A DNA stretch of 64,000 bases from Acetilactobacillus jinshanensis (GCF_004359375.1 NZ_CP034726.1:1116001-1180000); one strand, 5' to 3'. Shown: positions 51,055 through 59,962, numbered from the stretch's first letter. The notes: a model not told the origin generated them from the letters alone. Numbers and translations are program-made.

Positions 51055-52368
51055 ATGAAATCAATGATTGCCAAGTATTTCCGTTTCAGAGAATTAGGCA
51101 CTGATCTGAAAACGGAAACACTAGCTGGTTTCACAACCTTTGCCGCTATGGCTTATATTCTATTTGTCAATCCAAACGTCTTAGGCGTTGTCGGGATGAA
51201 TAAAGGTGCTGTCTTTACTGCCACAGCGTTATCAAGCGCAATTGGCTGTTTCATTATGGGACTGATAGCTAACTATCCGATTGCCTTATCCACTAGCCTT
51301 GGACTTAACGCCTTTTTCTCCTACTCTGTCTGTATCGGGATGCATATCCCCTGGCAGACCGCGTTAGCCGGAGTCTTTGTAGCTTCAATTATTTTTGTCA
51401 TTTTAACTGCATTTAAAATTCGGGAATTAATTATTAACGCTATCCCGGCCGATTTGAAAAATGCGATCGGCGGCGGGATTGGCCTGTTCATTGCGTTTAT
51501 CGGTTTTCAAAACGGTGGCTTGATCGTTGCTAACAAGAGTAATTTAGTTGGTTTAGGCTCGCTTCATGTTGGAACGACCTGGCTGACTATCTTTGGTTTA
51601 GTCTTAACAATTATTCTCTTCACGATGCGGGTCCCGGCTGCAATCCTGATTGGAATGTGTACAACGGCGATCTTCGGGATGGCCACCAAATTAATCCCGT
51701 TACCAACAAAAATTGTATCAGGGATGCCAAGTTTAAAGCCGACATTCTTGGTAGCTTTAAAGAATTTGGATAAAATCAACTCACTTCAGATGCTAGTTGT
51801 CGTATTAACATTTCTGTTAGTAACGTTCTTTGATACAGCCGGTACACTGGTCGGTCTATGTGAGCAAGCGGGCTTCATTAAAAATAATCACATCCCGCGA
51901 ATTGGCAAGACATTAGTCGCCGACTCTTCTGATATGGTAATTGGCTCATTGCTAGGCACATCACCCACGGGTGCTTTCATCGAATCATCAACCGGAATTT
52001 CGATTGGCGGACGTTCCGGGTTTACCGTTATTGTTACGGGATTACTATTTCTTATCGGTGGATTTTTCTCACCATTGTTAAGTGTAATTACTAATCAGGT
52101 TACGGCACCTGCTCTGATTATCGTCGGAATTTTAATGGCACAATCGTTAACTAAAATCGACTGGAAAGATTTCGCCATTGCCACCCCAGCTTTCTTGACC
52201 ATGATCGGAATCCCATTAACTTACAGTGTTTCTGATGGAATTGCCATTGGTTTCATCATGTATCCCATCACCATGATCGCAACTAAACGAGCTAAAGAAG
52301 TAAACGGGATCATGTACGCTTTAGCAATCATCTTCCTGTTCTTCCTCTGGATCTTAAATGAGAATTGA
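51055..52368 (+). CDS. NCS2-family purine permease (AzgA/PbuG-like)
   Basis: 437 residues, about 12-13 membrane segments. 'TLAGFTTFAAMAYILFVNPNVLG', 'LGLNAFFSYSVCIGMHIPWQTALAGVF', 'AIGGGIGLFIAFIGFQNGG', 'LLVTFFDTAGTLVGLCEQAGF', 'LGTSPTGAFIESSTGISIGGRSGFT' are AzgA-subfamily signatures. Imports adenine, guanine or hypoxanthine with protons. Strong AAAGGAG site. Preceded by the switch-like leader. Confidence 0.93.
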   Translation: MKSMIAKYFRFRELGTDLKTETLAGFTTFAAMAYILFVNPNVLGVVGMNKGAVFTATALSSAIGCFIMGLIANYPIALSTSLGLNAFFSYSVCIGMHIPWQTALAGVFVASIIFVILTAFKIRELIINAIPADLKNAIGGGIGLFIAFIGFQNGGLIVANKSNLVGLGSLHVGTTWLTIFGLVLTIILFTMRVPAAILIGMCTTAIFGMATKLIPLPTKIVSGMPSLKPTFLVALKNLDKINSLQMLVVVLTFLLVTFFDTAGTLVGLCEQAGFIKNNHIPRIGKTLVADSSDMVIGSLLGTSPTGAFIESSTGISIGGRSGFTVIVTGLLFLIGGFFSPLLSVITNQVTAPALIIVGILMAQSLTKIDWKDFAIATPAFLTMIGIPLTYSVSDGIAIGFIMYPITMIATKRAKEVNGIMYALAIIFLFFLWILNEN

Positions 52369-52388
52369 TTATCGCCTCTAAAATTAAC

Positions 52389-52420
52389 AAATGCTCATTA
52401 AATAATGGGCATTTTTGTTT
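52389..52420 (+). terminator. Terminator after the purine permease
   Basis: AAATGCTCATT / AATGGGCATTTTT stem. Confidence 0.85.
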
Positions 52421-52446
52421 ACCTTATTTTACATGTTAGGTGATAT

Positions 52447-53183
52447 TTAAAAGATGTAAGACAATGCCATTAACAGTGTAAGAAAACCTAAAATCGGTCT
52501 AAAGATTAGAGTCAGGCGTTCTCGGCTGAACTTTGCCATAATGCGTGACGTAATAGCGGAACCGATAATTGCGCCCGCCATTAATAACAGACCTGGTTTC
52601 CAGGCAATTGAACTTTGGGTGATATGTGCTAACATTCCGATAATCGTCGTGACTATCAGAGCATAGGAAGATGTAGCAGCCGCTTCGGGCATACTCCGTC
52701 CCATGATTAAGAGACCTGTAACTAAAGTCCGCCACCGCTAAGTCCGGCGACACCAACTAAGGCTCCACTTAGGGCACCATATGCGTACGCTTCAATCGGT
52801 TTATAAGTTCCTGGCTTAGCATGCTTATTGAATGATTGATTTAGGACTTGTAAACTCATTACCAAAAATATAATTCCGATCACGATGCTATAGATTCGTT
52901 CGGAGAAGAAGCCAGAGAGCCAACTTTCGACGAACACCATGGGTACCGCTGAAATTGCCATTCGGTTTCCGGCTTTAAAGTGCATGTTACCGGTTTGATA
53001 ATTACTGTGAGCACCGACTAACAAAGCTGGTAAAGCTGTGAATAAAGATGTAGCTGTGGCACTGGCGACAGATACACCAGCAACGTTTGTCAATATCCAT
53101 AAGTAAAAAGCTCCACCGCCACCACCCATAGCGATGATGACACCTCCAACTAAGAAACCTAATATCAGTAATTTAATTATCAA
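52447..53183 (-). pseudogene. Second TauE/SafE-family exporter, frameshifted
   Basis: The N-terminal frame ('LIIKLLILGFLVGGVIIAMGGGGGAFYL' to 'VGVAGLSGGGL', likely TTG start 53183 behind AAGGTG) stops at TAG near 52722. The C-terminal half continues in another frame with 'TLVTGLLIMGRSMPEAAATSSYALIVTT' to 52447. One missing base in GGTGGCGGACTTTAG would rejoin them. Together they give a normal ~245-residue TauE/SafE protein. Paralogue of the intact gene at 38.5 kb. Confidence 0.82.
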
Positions 53184-53212
53184 TGGCAGACACCTTGATT
53201 TCATGATTATGT

Positions 53213-53248
53213 AAAAAAGGCGTTGTTTTGATAACAACGTCTTTTTTC
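53213..53248. terminator. Terminator of the arsR-cation exporter operon
   Basis: AAAAAGACGTTGTT / AACAACGCCTTTTTT stem with T-runs on both strands, 46 bp after the exporter stop. Confidence 0.85.
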
Positions 53249-53293
53249 TTATCACTATAATAACAAACTACTGATTATTTTAAAGGCATCATT

Positions 53294-53923
53294 TTATTTT
53301 GGCTTTCTACCGTTCTGAAATGATTCCCAGCCTTCGCTAGCAATGAAGTACACCAATACAAAAGCCATGACGGAATCAGACCACCATAAACCAAATGCAG
53401 CGTTCAATGCGGTTCCGATTAAGACCGTAGCAGCCATGCAAGCACAAGTAATGTTGCACATACCATCTTCGATCAAAGCTTTGGACTTTAAAAGTTTGCC
53501 TAACTTCCGTTTTCTTAACGTTAGAATTGGCATTAAAATTACCGAAGCAATTGCGATGGCCATCCCCGACGGACTGTTTTCTGCAGCCCGATGAGTAATC
53601 AAGTTAAATACTGAAATAACCGTAATGTAAACGGACAATGCTAATAACACCGTCCCGACGATTAACGACGACGTCCTCTCAGCATGTTTGATTACTGATT
53701 CTTCCGCATGTTCGGCAGATTTATGCAATCGCCAGATTAACGCACTCCCAGAAACGATTTCTAGCAGACTATCTAAGCCAAAGGCGATTAATAAAATTGA
53801 TCCGGCTTTTAATCCCGAAATGAAACCAACTAAAAATTCAAAGGCCATCCATCCAGTTGAGAAATATTCGGTATGGAAGCCCTTTTTAATTAATGAATTG
53901 TTATCCATGTTTAAGTTATTCAT
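53294..53923 (-). CDS. Cation diffusion facilitator-like transporter
   Basis: 209 residues, about five or six membrane segments. 'FGLDSLLEIVSGSALIWRLHK' carries the acidic residues of the CDF metal site in TM2, and 'WWSDSVMAFVLVYFIASEGWE' the matching Asp in TM5. It lacks the C-terminal cytosolic domain of full CDF proteins, which short members also lack. Downstream of an ArsR-family sensor with an operator between them, so metal-induced efflux (Zn/Co/Cd type) is likely. Confidence 0.8.
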   Translation of the reverse strand: MNNLNMDNNSLIKKGFHTEYFSTGWMAFEFLVGFISGLKAGSILLIAFGLDSLLEIVSGSALIWRLHKSAEHAEESVIKHAERTSSLIVGTVLLALSVYITVISVFNLITHRAAENSPSGMAIAIASVILMPILTLRKRKLGKLLKSKALIEDGMCNITCACMAATVLIGTALNAAFGLWWSDSVMAFVLVYFIASEGWESFQNGRKPK

Positions 53924-53938
53924 ATGATTATCACCACA

Positions 53939-53958
53939 TATGAATAATAATTCATATA
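53939..53958. promoter_or_regulatory. ArsR/SmtB-type operator
   Basis: ATATGAATAATAATTCATAT, a perfect 20-bp palindrome (no central bases excepted), 16 bp upstream of the exporter start; it resembles CzrA/SmtB operators with TGAA...TTCA arms. Confidence 0.75.
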
Positions 53959-53998
53959 TTATCTAAAATAAAGAGGTAATTAAAAATAATTACCCAAC

Positions 53999-54325
53999 TT
54001 ATTCACCGTGTGGCTTACCACGCATCACGTGATCCGCATGAGAAATGGTTTCACTGACGATGTCCATAATGTGCGGATCATCTAATTTATAGTACCTTGA
54101 TTTTTTAACGGGAAATACATCAACTAGCTGGTATTTCTTTAGTTTAGCAAGTTGATGGGATAACGATGACTGTTCAATGCCTAATAATTTACTTAGCTGA
54201 TTAACGTTCATAGCTCGCTGTTCTAAGACATTGAGAACTTGTAATCGATTTGGATTGCTTAGCAATAAAAAGATTTTATGAGCTTCTTCTAGATGCTTTT
54301 TGCCGATCAATGCAGGTTTTTTCAT
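53999..54325 (-). CDS. ArsR/SmtB-family metal-responsive repressor
   Basis: 108 residues. 'EEAHKIFLLLSNPNRLQVLNVLEQRAMNVNQLSKLLGIEQSSLSHQLAKLKKYQLVDVF' is the winged helix. The C-terminal helix has 'DPHIMDIVSETISHADHVMRG', whose Asp and His spacing resembles the alpha-5 zinc site of CzrA (D..H..H). Probably represses the downstream cation exporter through the 53939-53958 palindrome. Confidence 0.88.
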   Translation of the reverse strand: MKKPALIGKKHLEEAHKIFLLLSNPNRLQVLNVLEQRAMNVNQLSKLLGIEQSSLSHQLAKLKKYQLVDVFPVKKSRYYKLDDPHIMDIVSETISHADHVMRGKPHGE

Positions 54326-54367
54326 ATGAGAACCCTCTTTACGTTCAGTATAGCAGAAGCCCGTTCT

Positions 54368-54700
54368 TTAGCCCATGATGAAATCTTTAATAATGGCTAA
54401 CGAAACGGCACCCACCAATACGATTACTAACAAGTTCTTAGTTAGAACGGCACTCAAGACAGTTGGTACGGACGCAAACAGGTTTGGATAATTAATCGAC
54501 GGAAAATGGCCCAGATGCTGGGTAAACAGCCCTTCGAACCACATCAAAGACATAATGACAATGGGAACGAATGACAAGAATTCGACCCATGATTTCGGCA
54601 TCTTGACTTTCTTTAGGACTGCAAACGGCATACTGCGTGAAGCCCATGTAACTAACCCGCATAAAATAATTGTAATGACAATAAAACTAGTTGATGGCAT
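54368..54700 (-). CDS. azlD: AzlD-family branched-chain amino-acid exporter small subunit
   Basis: 110 residues, four hydrophobic segments. 'CGLVTWASRSMPFAVLKKVKMPKSWVEFLSFVPIVIMSLMWFE' is the AzlD signature. AzlC and AzlD together export branched-chain amino acids in characterised systems. The start overlaps the azlC remnant by 14 bp. With azlC truncated, the pair is presumably non-functional. Confidence 0.88.
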   Translation of the reverse strand: MPSTSFIVITIILCGLVTWASRSMPFAVLKKVKMPKSWVEFLSFVPIVIMSLMWFEGLFTQHLGHFPSINYPNLFASVPTVLSAVLTKNLLVIVLVGAVSLAIIKDFIMG

Positions 54701-55067
54701 GTTTCAATAATACTCCCACAAAACAACCTAATAACGTAATGACTAAGATCAATAAATCACTTGGAATAACGACCATTCCGAAGTAGACCAGAATCAGAAC
54801 GGTACCAATTACGATTAACTGAAGCTTCTTATCTAAGACTTGATTGGATATAAACTGTAAATATAGTATTCCGATGAACATCGCAATAATCACGAAATTA
54901 ATGCCTAACTTTTGCGGATTAGGTATGACATTGGTGACTACAGCACCAAGAAACGAAGCCACGACCCAAGTTGTATATGAGATTAAATTAGAAGTGTTGA
55001 ACCATCTGAAAGATAGCTTATGGTTCGTAAAATTCAGTTTATCGAATTTTAGCGAAAATAGAACTAA
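54687..55067 (-). pseudogene. azlC: AzlC large subunit, 5'-truncated at the IS element
   Basis: The C-terminal half of AzlC is clear: 'TTWVVASFLGAVVTNVIPNPQKLGINFVIIAMFIGILYLQF' and a final membrane segment 'LLILVITLLGCFVGVLLKHAIN'. Around 125 residues survive against about 235 in the family. The frame runs into the left hairpin of the IS200/IS605 element, and the missing 5' half is not found beyond its right end (57278-57388), so insertion was accompanied or followed by deletion. Confidence 0.8.
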
Positions 55068-55099
55068 TACTCCCGCTTTCAAACGGGAGATGAAGTTCG

Positions 55100-55561
55100 T
55101 CATTTTCGCTTTCTTTTGTCTAAATCAGGATATGGGCTATTTTGGTATTGATCGTCAATGTACTTCTCAACAGTTTTTCTACTCATATCACCTACGGTGC
55201 CAACATAATAGCTATGTGACCATAAATGATTTCCCCAGAATAGTTCTTTCCGAAGTTTCGGATGATTACGTAGAAAGTATCGAGCACTGTTGCCCTTTAA
55301 GGTTCTAACCATCGTTGTAATTGATAACTTAGGCCTAAATGATACTAACATATGGACGTGATCTGGCATAACTTTAATATTCTCGACTTTAACTTGGCTA
55401 CATTTAGCGATGTACTTTAATAATTTCTCCATGCCTTGAACTAACTCTGGAGTCGTAAAAACCTTATTGCGATATTTAGTTGCCCAAACTAAATGGCAAT
55501 GGATGTTATAAACATAATTTCTCATGTGAACGGCATTGTCATAATCGTATTTCTTGTCCAT
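55100..55561 (-). CDS. tnpA: IS200/IS605 transposase TnpA (HUH Y1)
   Basis: 153 residues from ATG 55561, 8 nt after AAGGTG. The HUH motif is in 'MPDHVHMLVSF', and the catalytic Tyr is in 'VEKYIDDQ' of the C-terminal helix. 'NIHCHLVWATKYRNKVF' is the usual N-terminal signature. Performs single-strand peel-and-paste transposition at the hairpin ends. Appears intact. Confidence 0.95.
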   Translation of the reverse strand: MDKKYDYDNAVHMRNYVYNIHCHLVWATKYRNKVFTTPELVQGMEKLLKYIAKCSQVKVENIKVMPDHVHMLVSFRPKLSITTMVRTLKGNSARYFLRNHPKLRKELFWGNHLWSHSYYVGTVGDMSRKTVEKYIDDQYQNSPYPDLDKRKRK

Positions 55562-55661
55562 ATACATATCACCTTAAACACTTATATTATAGTTATTATA
55601 GCTTATTGTAATCAATCTATCGACACAGTATAATTATAAGTGTAGGAAGAGGTGAGTTCAA

Positions 55662-57023
55662 ATGAAATCAATGTCACAATTACAGTATCATTTTGGTGCT
55701 AAGTACCGTTGGTATCCTTCGGATACCCAAAAACAGGTTGTTAAAGTGAATGCCGATGTGAGACGAGCTTTCTATAATCATCTAATTGCTAATAAACGCA
55801 AATTAGGGTGGATTATACATACATCTTACTGGAATGGTGATCTTAAACGAAAAATAATTGCTAATTATAAACACACGCTCCATGAATCAGTAGTCCGAAA
55901 ACGAATTAGCTGGCTACGTGATAAGTATATTGACAGTCTGAACTTTGCCAAGACAAATCAATCGAATAACTTGGCTTATAAGAACCACGCTAGTGGCCTA
56001 CAAGGACAGCCTCAATTCCATCGTAAAAAAGACCATCCTTATGAATGGAAATATCAGACATCGAGGATTACCTGGAAATCTAAAGGGAAACGCAAGTCCA
56101 ATATATATTTTACTGATAACAGGCACTTAGTATTACCAGTCCTTGGCAGAATCACATTAGGCACAACCCGTAAAATGCCTGACGATACGTTAATTGGTAC
56201 CGTTACGATTTATAAGGATGCGACCGATAAATTCTGGGTTTCCCTACAATTAGCTAGTGACACACCGTTTAAATCCTATCAGCCGCAGACTCACTCTGCT
56301 ATTGGAATCGACTTGAACATCTGTAATTCCCTTATGGATAATTATGGGCATCAAGTCTCTAACCCTAAGTTCTACACTCATGGATTACCGTACTTAAAGT
56401 TCCTGCAGCAGCGGGAAAATCGTAGACGACGTTATGCTAAAAGTCATCACATCAACCTAACGGTTGATAAAGGATATCAACGGGCTAGAAAACGCTGTGC
56501 TAAGTATTATGGCTACATTAAAAATGAACGAAGAGCTTTCTTAGATCGGATTTCGACTAGACTTATCGAGAACCATGATTTGATAGTCGCTGAAAATCTA
56601 AAAAGCTCTAACATTCTTCGTAACCATAAGATTGCCCAGAAAGCTAGTGACTGTGGCTGGCGTGAATTTCTATCGATGCTTCAGTACAAAGCTAAGCTGT
56701 ATGGAAAAACAGTAATTTTAGTTAATCCTGCTTATACTACTCAGAAATGTAGTCACTGTGGCTTCGTTTGTACTAAGCATAACGGCTATGCTAAAAAGCA
56801 TGGCAAGCATCTAGACTTAGATGATAGATACTGGTGGTGTCCTATTTGTCACACTTACCATATCCGTGATCGGAATGCGGCTGTTAATATTCTGAGACGT
56901 GGACAAAAAGAAATCCTTGTGAAGCAACGTCAAAATCTGATTAGGTTAAAACGCAAACGTACTCCACAGGAACTTGATAGTCGTCCGAACTTAACCTTTG
57001 AATTTCATCGGGCTGCAGAATAA
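55662..57023 (+). CDS. tnpB: TnpB RNA-guided nuclease (IS605 OrfB)
   Basis: 453 residues. The RuvC Asp is in 'AIGIDLNICNSLM', the RuvC Glu in 'LIVAENLKSSNI', and the last Asp in 'IRDRNAAVNIL'. The zinc ribbon has 'KCSHCGF' and 'CPIC' with a longer-than-usual insert between. An N-terminal helix-turn-helix and a basic C-terminal tail (about 415-453) complete it. GAGGTGAGTTCAA precedes the ATG. Family members cut DNA guided by an RNA from the element's right end; all catalytic residues are here. Confidence 0.95.
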   Translation: MKSMSQLQYHFGAKYRWYPSDTQKQVVKVNADVRRAFYNHLIANKRKLGWIIHTSYWNGDLKRKIIANYKHTLHESVVRKRISWLRDKYIDSLNFAKTNQSNNLAYKNHASGLQGQPQFHRKKDHPYEWKYQTSRITWKSKGKRKSNIYFTDNRHLVLPVLGRITLGTTRKMPDDTLIGTVTIYKDATDKFWVSLQLASDTPFKSYQPQTHSAIGIDLNICNSLMDNYGHQVSNPKFYTHGLPYLKFLQQRENRRRRYAKSHHINLTVDKGYQRARKRCAKYYGYIKNERRAFLDRISTRLIENHDLIVAENLKSSNILRNHKIAQKASDCGWREFLSMLQYKAKLYGKTVILVNPAYTTQKCSHCGFVCTKHNGYAKKHGKHLDLDDRYWWCPICHTYHIRDRNAAVNILRRGQKEILVKQRQNLIRLKRKRTPQELDSRPNLTFEFHRAAE

Positions 57024-57277
57024 GCAGCTCAGCTCTCTAAAGTCTAGAATTGCACGTGTGCAATTCTGAGTAAGACCGCAGTCAGCCGGCGAATCAAAGT
57101 CTTATAGAGAGCTTAATAATATGGATTAGCTTGGTAGGCTCTGTCGGGGAAACCGTAAGGCTTCTAGATAACTCCCGCAGCTAATCTACTGATGGCTCGA
57201 TTGCCCTGTGCTATTCATAGGGGCGATGTCCATCATGCTCCCGCCTTTAGACGGGAGTAGGTTGACATTATTCTCAA
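57024..57277 (+). ncRNA. Predicted omega/reRNA scaffold and right end of the IS
   Basis: The 250 nt after tnpB are strongly structured. AGCTCTCTA (57031-57039) pairs with TAGAGAGCT (about 57107-57115), GAATTGCAC/GTGCAATTC forms a hairpin at 57047-57067, GATTAGCT (57124-57131) pairs with AGCTAATC (57179-57186), and the terminal hairpin closes the right end. This matches where the guide RNA of TnpB is encoded; the guide would be the sequence just beyond the right end. The exact RNA boundaries are not visible. Confidence 0.6.
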
Positions 57278-57388
57278 AGCTATATCAAATTGTTACCGAC
57301 GAAACCTAACGTGGCTTAATTACCGCTGCATTGGTGTATACTTTAAGGCGTAAAAAGGCAAATTAGCTATACAAAGGGACGATTTACG

Positions 57389-58693
57389 ATGGCCAAGAGT
57401 AATAAAAAGATGAACGTATATCAACTTACGATTGTTACGGCCATCAATATCATGGGCTCTGGAATCATCATGTTGCCAACTAATCTTGCTCAAGTCGGCA
57501 CCATGTCTGTCCTATCATGGTTAGTTACATCCGTCGGCGCTATGGCTCTAGCTTACGCGTTCTCACGGGCAGGTATGTATACTACTAAGCAAGGTGGAAT
57601 GAGTGGCTATGCTGAATACGTTTATGGCAAAAGCGGTTCGTTTCTATCAAATTACACTTATGGGATTTCAATGGTAATTGCTAACGTCGCAATGGCAATT
57701 TCTGCTGTCGGATATATGGCCGACCTATTTAATTGGCATCTCAATCCACTTGCGACGGCAATTGGAACGATCGTTATCCTTTGGCTTGCAAGCGTCCTAA
57801 ACTTTGGTGGTGCCAGAATTACCGGACAAATCAGTACGTTTACAATTTGGGGCGTTATTATTCCGTTAATTACCCTTTCTGTTGCGGGCTGGTTCTTCTT
57901 TAGTGGCCATCAGTATATAAGTGACTGGAATCCACATGGTTATAATTTCTTCACGGGAATCAGTAAATCAATTTCCATTACCCTGTGGGCCTTTTTGGGC
58001 TTAGAATCAGCTTCTGAAAATATGGATGAAGTCGAAAACCCGGCCAAAAATGTTCCCATCGCTGTATTGGGTGGGACGATTGGGGCCGCTGTAATGTATA
58101 TTGTATCAACTAACGTCATGTTAGGGATTACCCCGATTTCTAAATTAGCCCACACCAACGCACCTTTTGGATTAGTATTTAGCCAGATGTTCTCCCCAGT
58201 GATTGGTAAAATTATTATGGCTTTAATGATAATATCATGCTTTGGTTCCCTATTGGGGTGGCAATTTACGATGGCTGACGTATTCAAATCGTCTGCTATT
58301 GCGGGATACTTCCCCAAGATATTCAAGAAAGTCGTTAAAAACGGAGCCCCGATAATCGGCCTGGTCCTCCTTACAATCCTACAATCAATCCTGTCATTAA
58401 TGACCATTAGCCCAACGCTATCTAAACAATTTACAATCCTGGTTAACTTAGCCGTAGTGACCAACGTTATCCCGTATATTTTATCGATGGGTGCACTTAA
58501 GACCATGCAGATTAATGAACATGTACCCACGAACAAGCGGAGAATGACGAATGTCTTTGCTTTTATTGGGTCAATCTATAGCCTATATGCATTATATGCT
58601 ACTGGCAGTGTAGCTTTAATCGGCGGCTCATTAGTGACGTTTGCGGGATGGACTTTATATGGAATAATTGCCTATAAATTCTCGTCAAATTAA
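57389..58693 (+). CDS. potE: PotE-type putrescine-ornithine antiporter
   Basis: 434 residues, 12 membrane segments. Very close to E. coli PotE throughout: 'VTAINIMGSGIIMLPTNLAQVG', 'GGMSGYAEYVYGKSG', 'NFGGARITGQIS', 'LWAFLGLESAS', 'VENPAKNVPIAVLGGTIGAAV', 'FGSLLGWQFTMADVFKSS'. Exchanges putrescine with ornithine or takes up putrescine. AAAGGGACG site. No ornithine decarboxylase adjacent. A possible promoter lies in 57330-57370 (TTGGTG..TATACT). Confidence 0.92.
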   Translation: MAKSNKKMNVYQLTIVTAINIMGSGIIMLPTNLAQVGTMSVLSWLVTSVGAMALAYAFSRAGMYTTKQGGMSGYAEYVYGKSGSFLSNYTYGISMVIANVAMAISAVGYMADLFNWHLNPLATAIGTIVILWLASVLNFGGARITGQISTFTIWGVIIPLITLSVAGWFFFSGHQYISDWNPHGYNFFTGISKSISITLWAFLGLESASENMDEVENPAKNVPIAVLGGTIGAAVMYIVSTNVMLGITPISKLAHTNAPFGLVFSQMFSPVIGKIIMALMIISCFGSLLGWQFTMADVFKSSAIAGYFPKIFKKVVKNGAPIIGLVLLTILQSILSLMTISPTLSKQFTILVNLAVVTNVIPYILSMGALKTMQINEHVPTNKRRMTNVFAFIGSIYSLYALYATGSVALIGGSLVTFAGWTLYGIIAYKFSSN

Positions 58694-58725
58694 GATTCAA
58701 AACAATCAATTATTAGTATAAAATT

Positions 58726-58756
58726 AAAAACGTTGCTGTAATTAACAACGTTTTTC
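58726..58756. terminator. Terminator between potE and the NAD(P)-binding protein gene
   Basis: AAAAACGTTG / CAACGTTTTT stem between convergent genes. Confidence 0.88.
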
Positions 58757-58772
58757 GAGCTCTTAAATTAAT

Positions 58773-59432
58773 TTAAAATGCTTTGGTTATCGATACGGGT
58801 CCTGATGAAAATGTATAATCTTTTTTATACGTTTTAGGATTAGACAAAGTTTCCACCAATACATTTGCTACATCAGCTCTAGAAACGGATGCTTTGGTTA
58901 AATCCTTAGGATTAAGTTGAATCTTATTAGTTTCAGCATGATTAGATAAGGCAACCGGATGTAAAATCGTGTAATTCAATCCGGAATTGTGGAGATAAAG
59001 ATCCGCATAATGCTTTGATAAATAATAGGTATACATAGGGAAATTACCAAATTTAGTGTTCCAAACCTTACGATTATCAGATCCAGCAGCACTAACCATT
59101 AAATAACGAGTAATCCCAGCATTTTTAGCCGCTTTAATTGACTTAACGGCACCGTCTAAATCAACTTTAAGCGTAGTCTCTGGTGATACGCCACCACCAG
59201 CACCGGCTGAAAAGATAACGGCATCAACGTGATTATCTTTAAAGATTCGTGTCATATCTTGAATAGATTTGGTTAAATCAAATTTAATGGGTGTAATCAA
59301 TTTTGATTTAGGCAATGATGTGAATTCTGATTCATTTCGCACGCCAGCCATAACATGATTACCCTTATTAACTAATTTTAGAGCAGTGGTGTGTCCCACA
59401 TGACCGTGAGCGCCAATCACAAATACGTTCAT
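58773..59432 (-). CDS. NAD(P)-binding atypical SDR-like protein
   Basis: 219 residues. The 'FVIGAHGHVGHTTALKLVNKGNHVMAGVRN' Rossmann motif, 'AVIFSAGAGGGV' and 'RYLMVSAAGSDN' identify the NmrA/YwnB-like group of NAD(P)-binding proteins, possibly sugar-epimerase-like or redox-sensing. 'YYLSKHYADLYL' supplies a YxxxK-like motif. Shine-Dalgarno AAAGGAGAATTTG. Specific reaction unknown. Confidence 0.88.
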   Translation of the reverse strand: MNVFVIGAHGHVGHTTALKLVNKGNHVMAGVRNESEFTSLPKSKLITPIKFDLTKSIQDMTRIFKDNHVDAVIFSAGAGGGVSPETTLKVDLDGAVKSIKAAKNAGITRYLMVSAAGSDNRKVWNTKFGNFPMYTYYLSKHYADLYLHNSGLNYTILHPVALSNHAETNKIQLNPKDLTKASVSRADVANVLVETLSNPKTYKKDYTFSSGPVSITKAF

Positions 59433-59527
59433 TTACAAATTCTCCTTTAAGTGTGCGTTCCCTTAAAATCTTATATTGAAAGTATAACATCTAAGTTGGA
59501 TTTAGCATACCCATCGATATCGTAGTG

Positions 59528-59854
59528 TTAATGTCTCTCTTTAATGTAGCCCTTCCCTTGTAGCGCTAACAGCACGCGTTTGGGATGTTTCCGAATATCT
59601 CTTATCATATTAGAAGATCGAGTATTGGGCTCAGCTAAACCGTCTTCCCATAGTTCAACGATCGTTGGCTGGAAACCCATGACATCCGCAAAAATCTGTT
59701 GAGTAATATTGAAATGACAGAATTGTGATAACGCATGACGAACTTCCTTAACGTCAGTACCATGGAGACGACTTGGATTAAAAGGACCTTGCCTATGCAG
59801 ACGACGTCTCAATTCGTTAATATTGTTTTCTAAATCATAACTCAATTCGAACAT
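59528..59854 (-). CDS. XRE/HigA-like helix-turn-helix protein
   Basis: 108 residues. 'VKEVRHALSQFCHFNITQQIFADVMGFQPTIVELWEDGLAEPN' resembles the helix-turn-helix of HigA/NadS-type proteins (Q-x-FA-x-x-x-G...W-E-x-G...P), and 'IRDIRKHPKRVLLALQ' matches their C-terminal helix. No toxin gene is adjacent. Possibly a stand-alone regulator or an orphan antitoxin. GGGGG lies right before the ATG, so the start is not certain. Confidence 0.7.
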   Translation of the reverse strand: MFELSYDLENNINELRRRLHRQGPFNPSRLHGTDVKEVRHALSQFCHFNITQQIFADVMGFQPTIVELWEDGLAEPNTRSSNMIRDIRKHPKRVLLALQGKGYIKERH

Positions 59855-59934
59855 CCCCCGTTTTCTAATTCAATCATACCAGCGCTAGTGACTAATCCAA
59901 CTATAAAAATTATCAATAATATCGACACTAATGT

Positions 59935-59962
59935 TTGACTCTTCACCAATGTTATTTATGAT
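59935..59962 (+). promoter_or_regulatory. Sigma-A promoter of the permease leader
   Basis: TTGACT at 59935-59940, 16-nt spacer, TATGAT at 59957-59962. Confidence 0.75.

Larger units (their letters stand above)
55068..57277. mobile_element. IS200/IS605-family insertion sequence with tnpA and tnpB
   Basis: Divergent tnpA (minus) and tnpB (plus) lie between matching subterminal hairpins: left CTCCCG...CGGGAG at 55069-55090 and right GCTCCCG...CGGGAG at 57238-57257. The right end may extend to TCAA at 57274-57277, a terminus type known in IS608-like elements. The left cut site is not defined exactly. Both proteins look complete, so the element may be active. Confidence 0.88.

Noticed and set aside
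55108-55308. Plus-strand open frame opposite tnpA
   Set aside because: Antisense shadow of azlC/tnpA with no ribosome site or motif.
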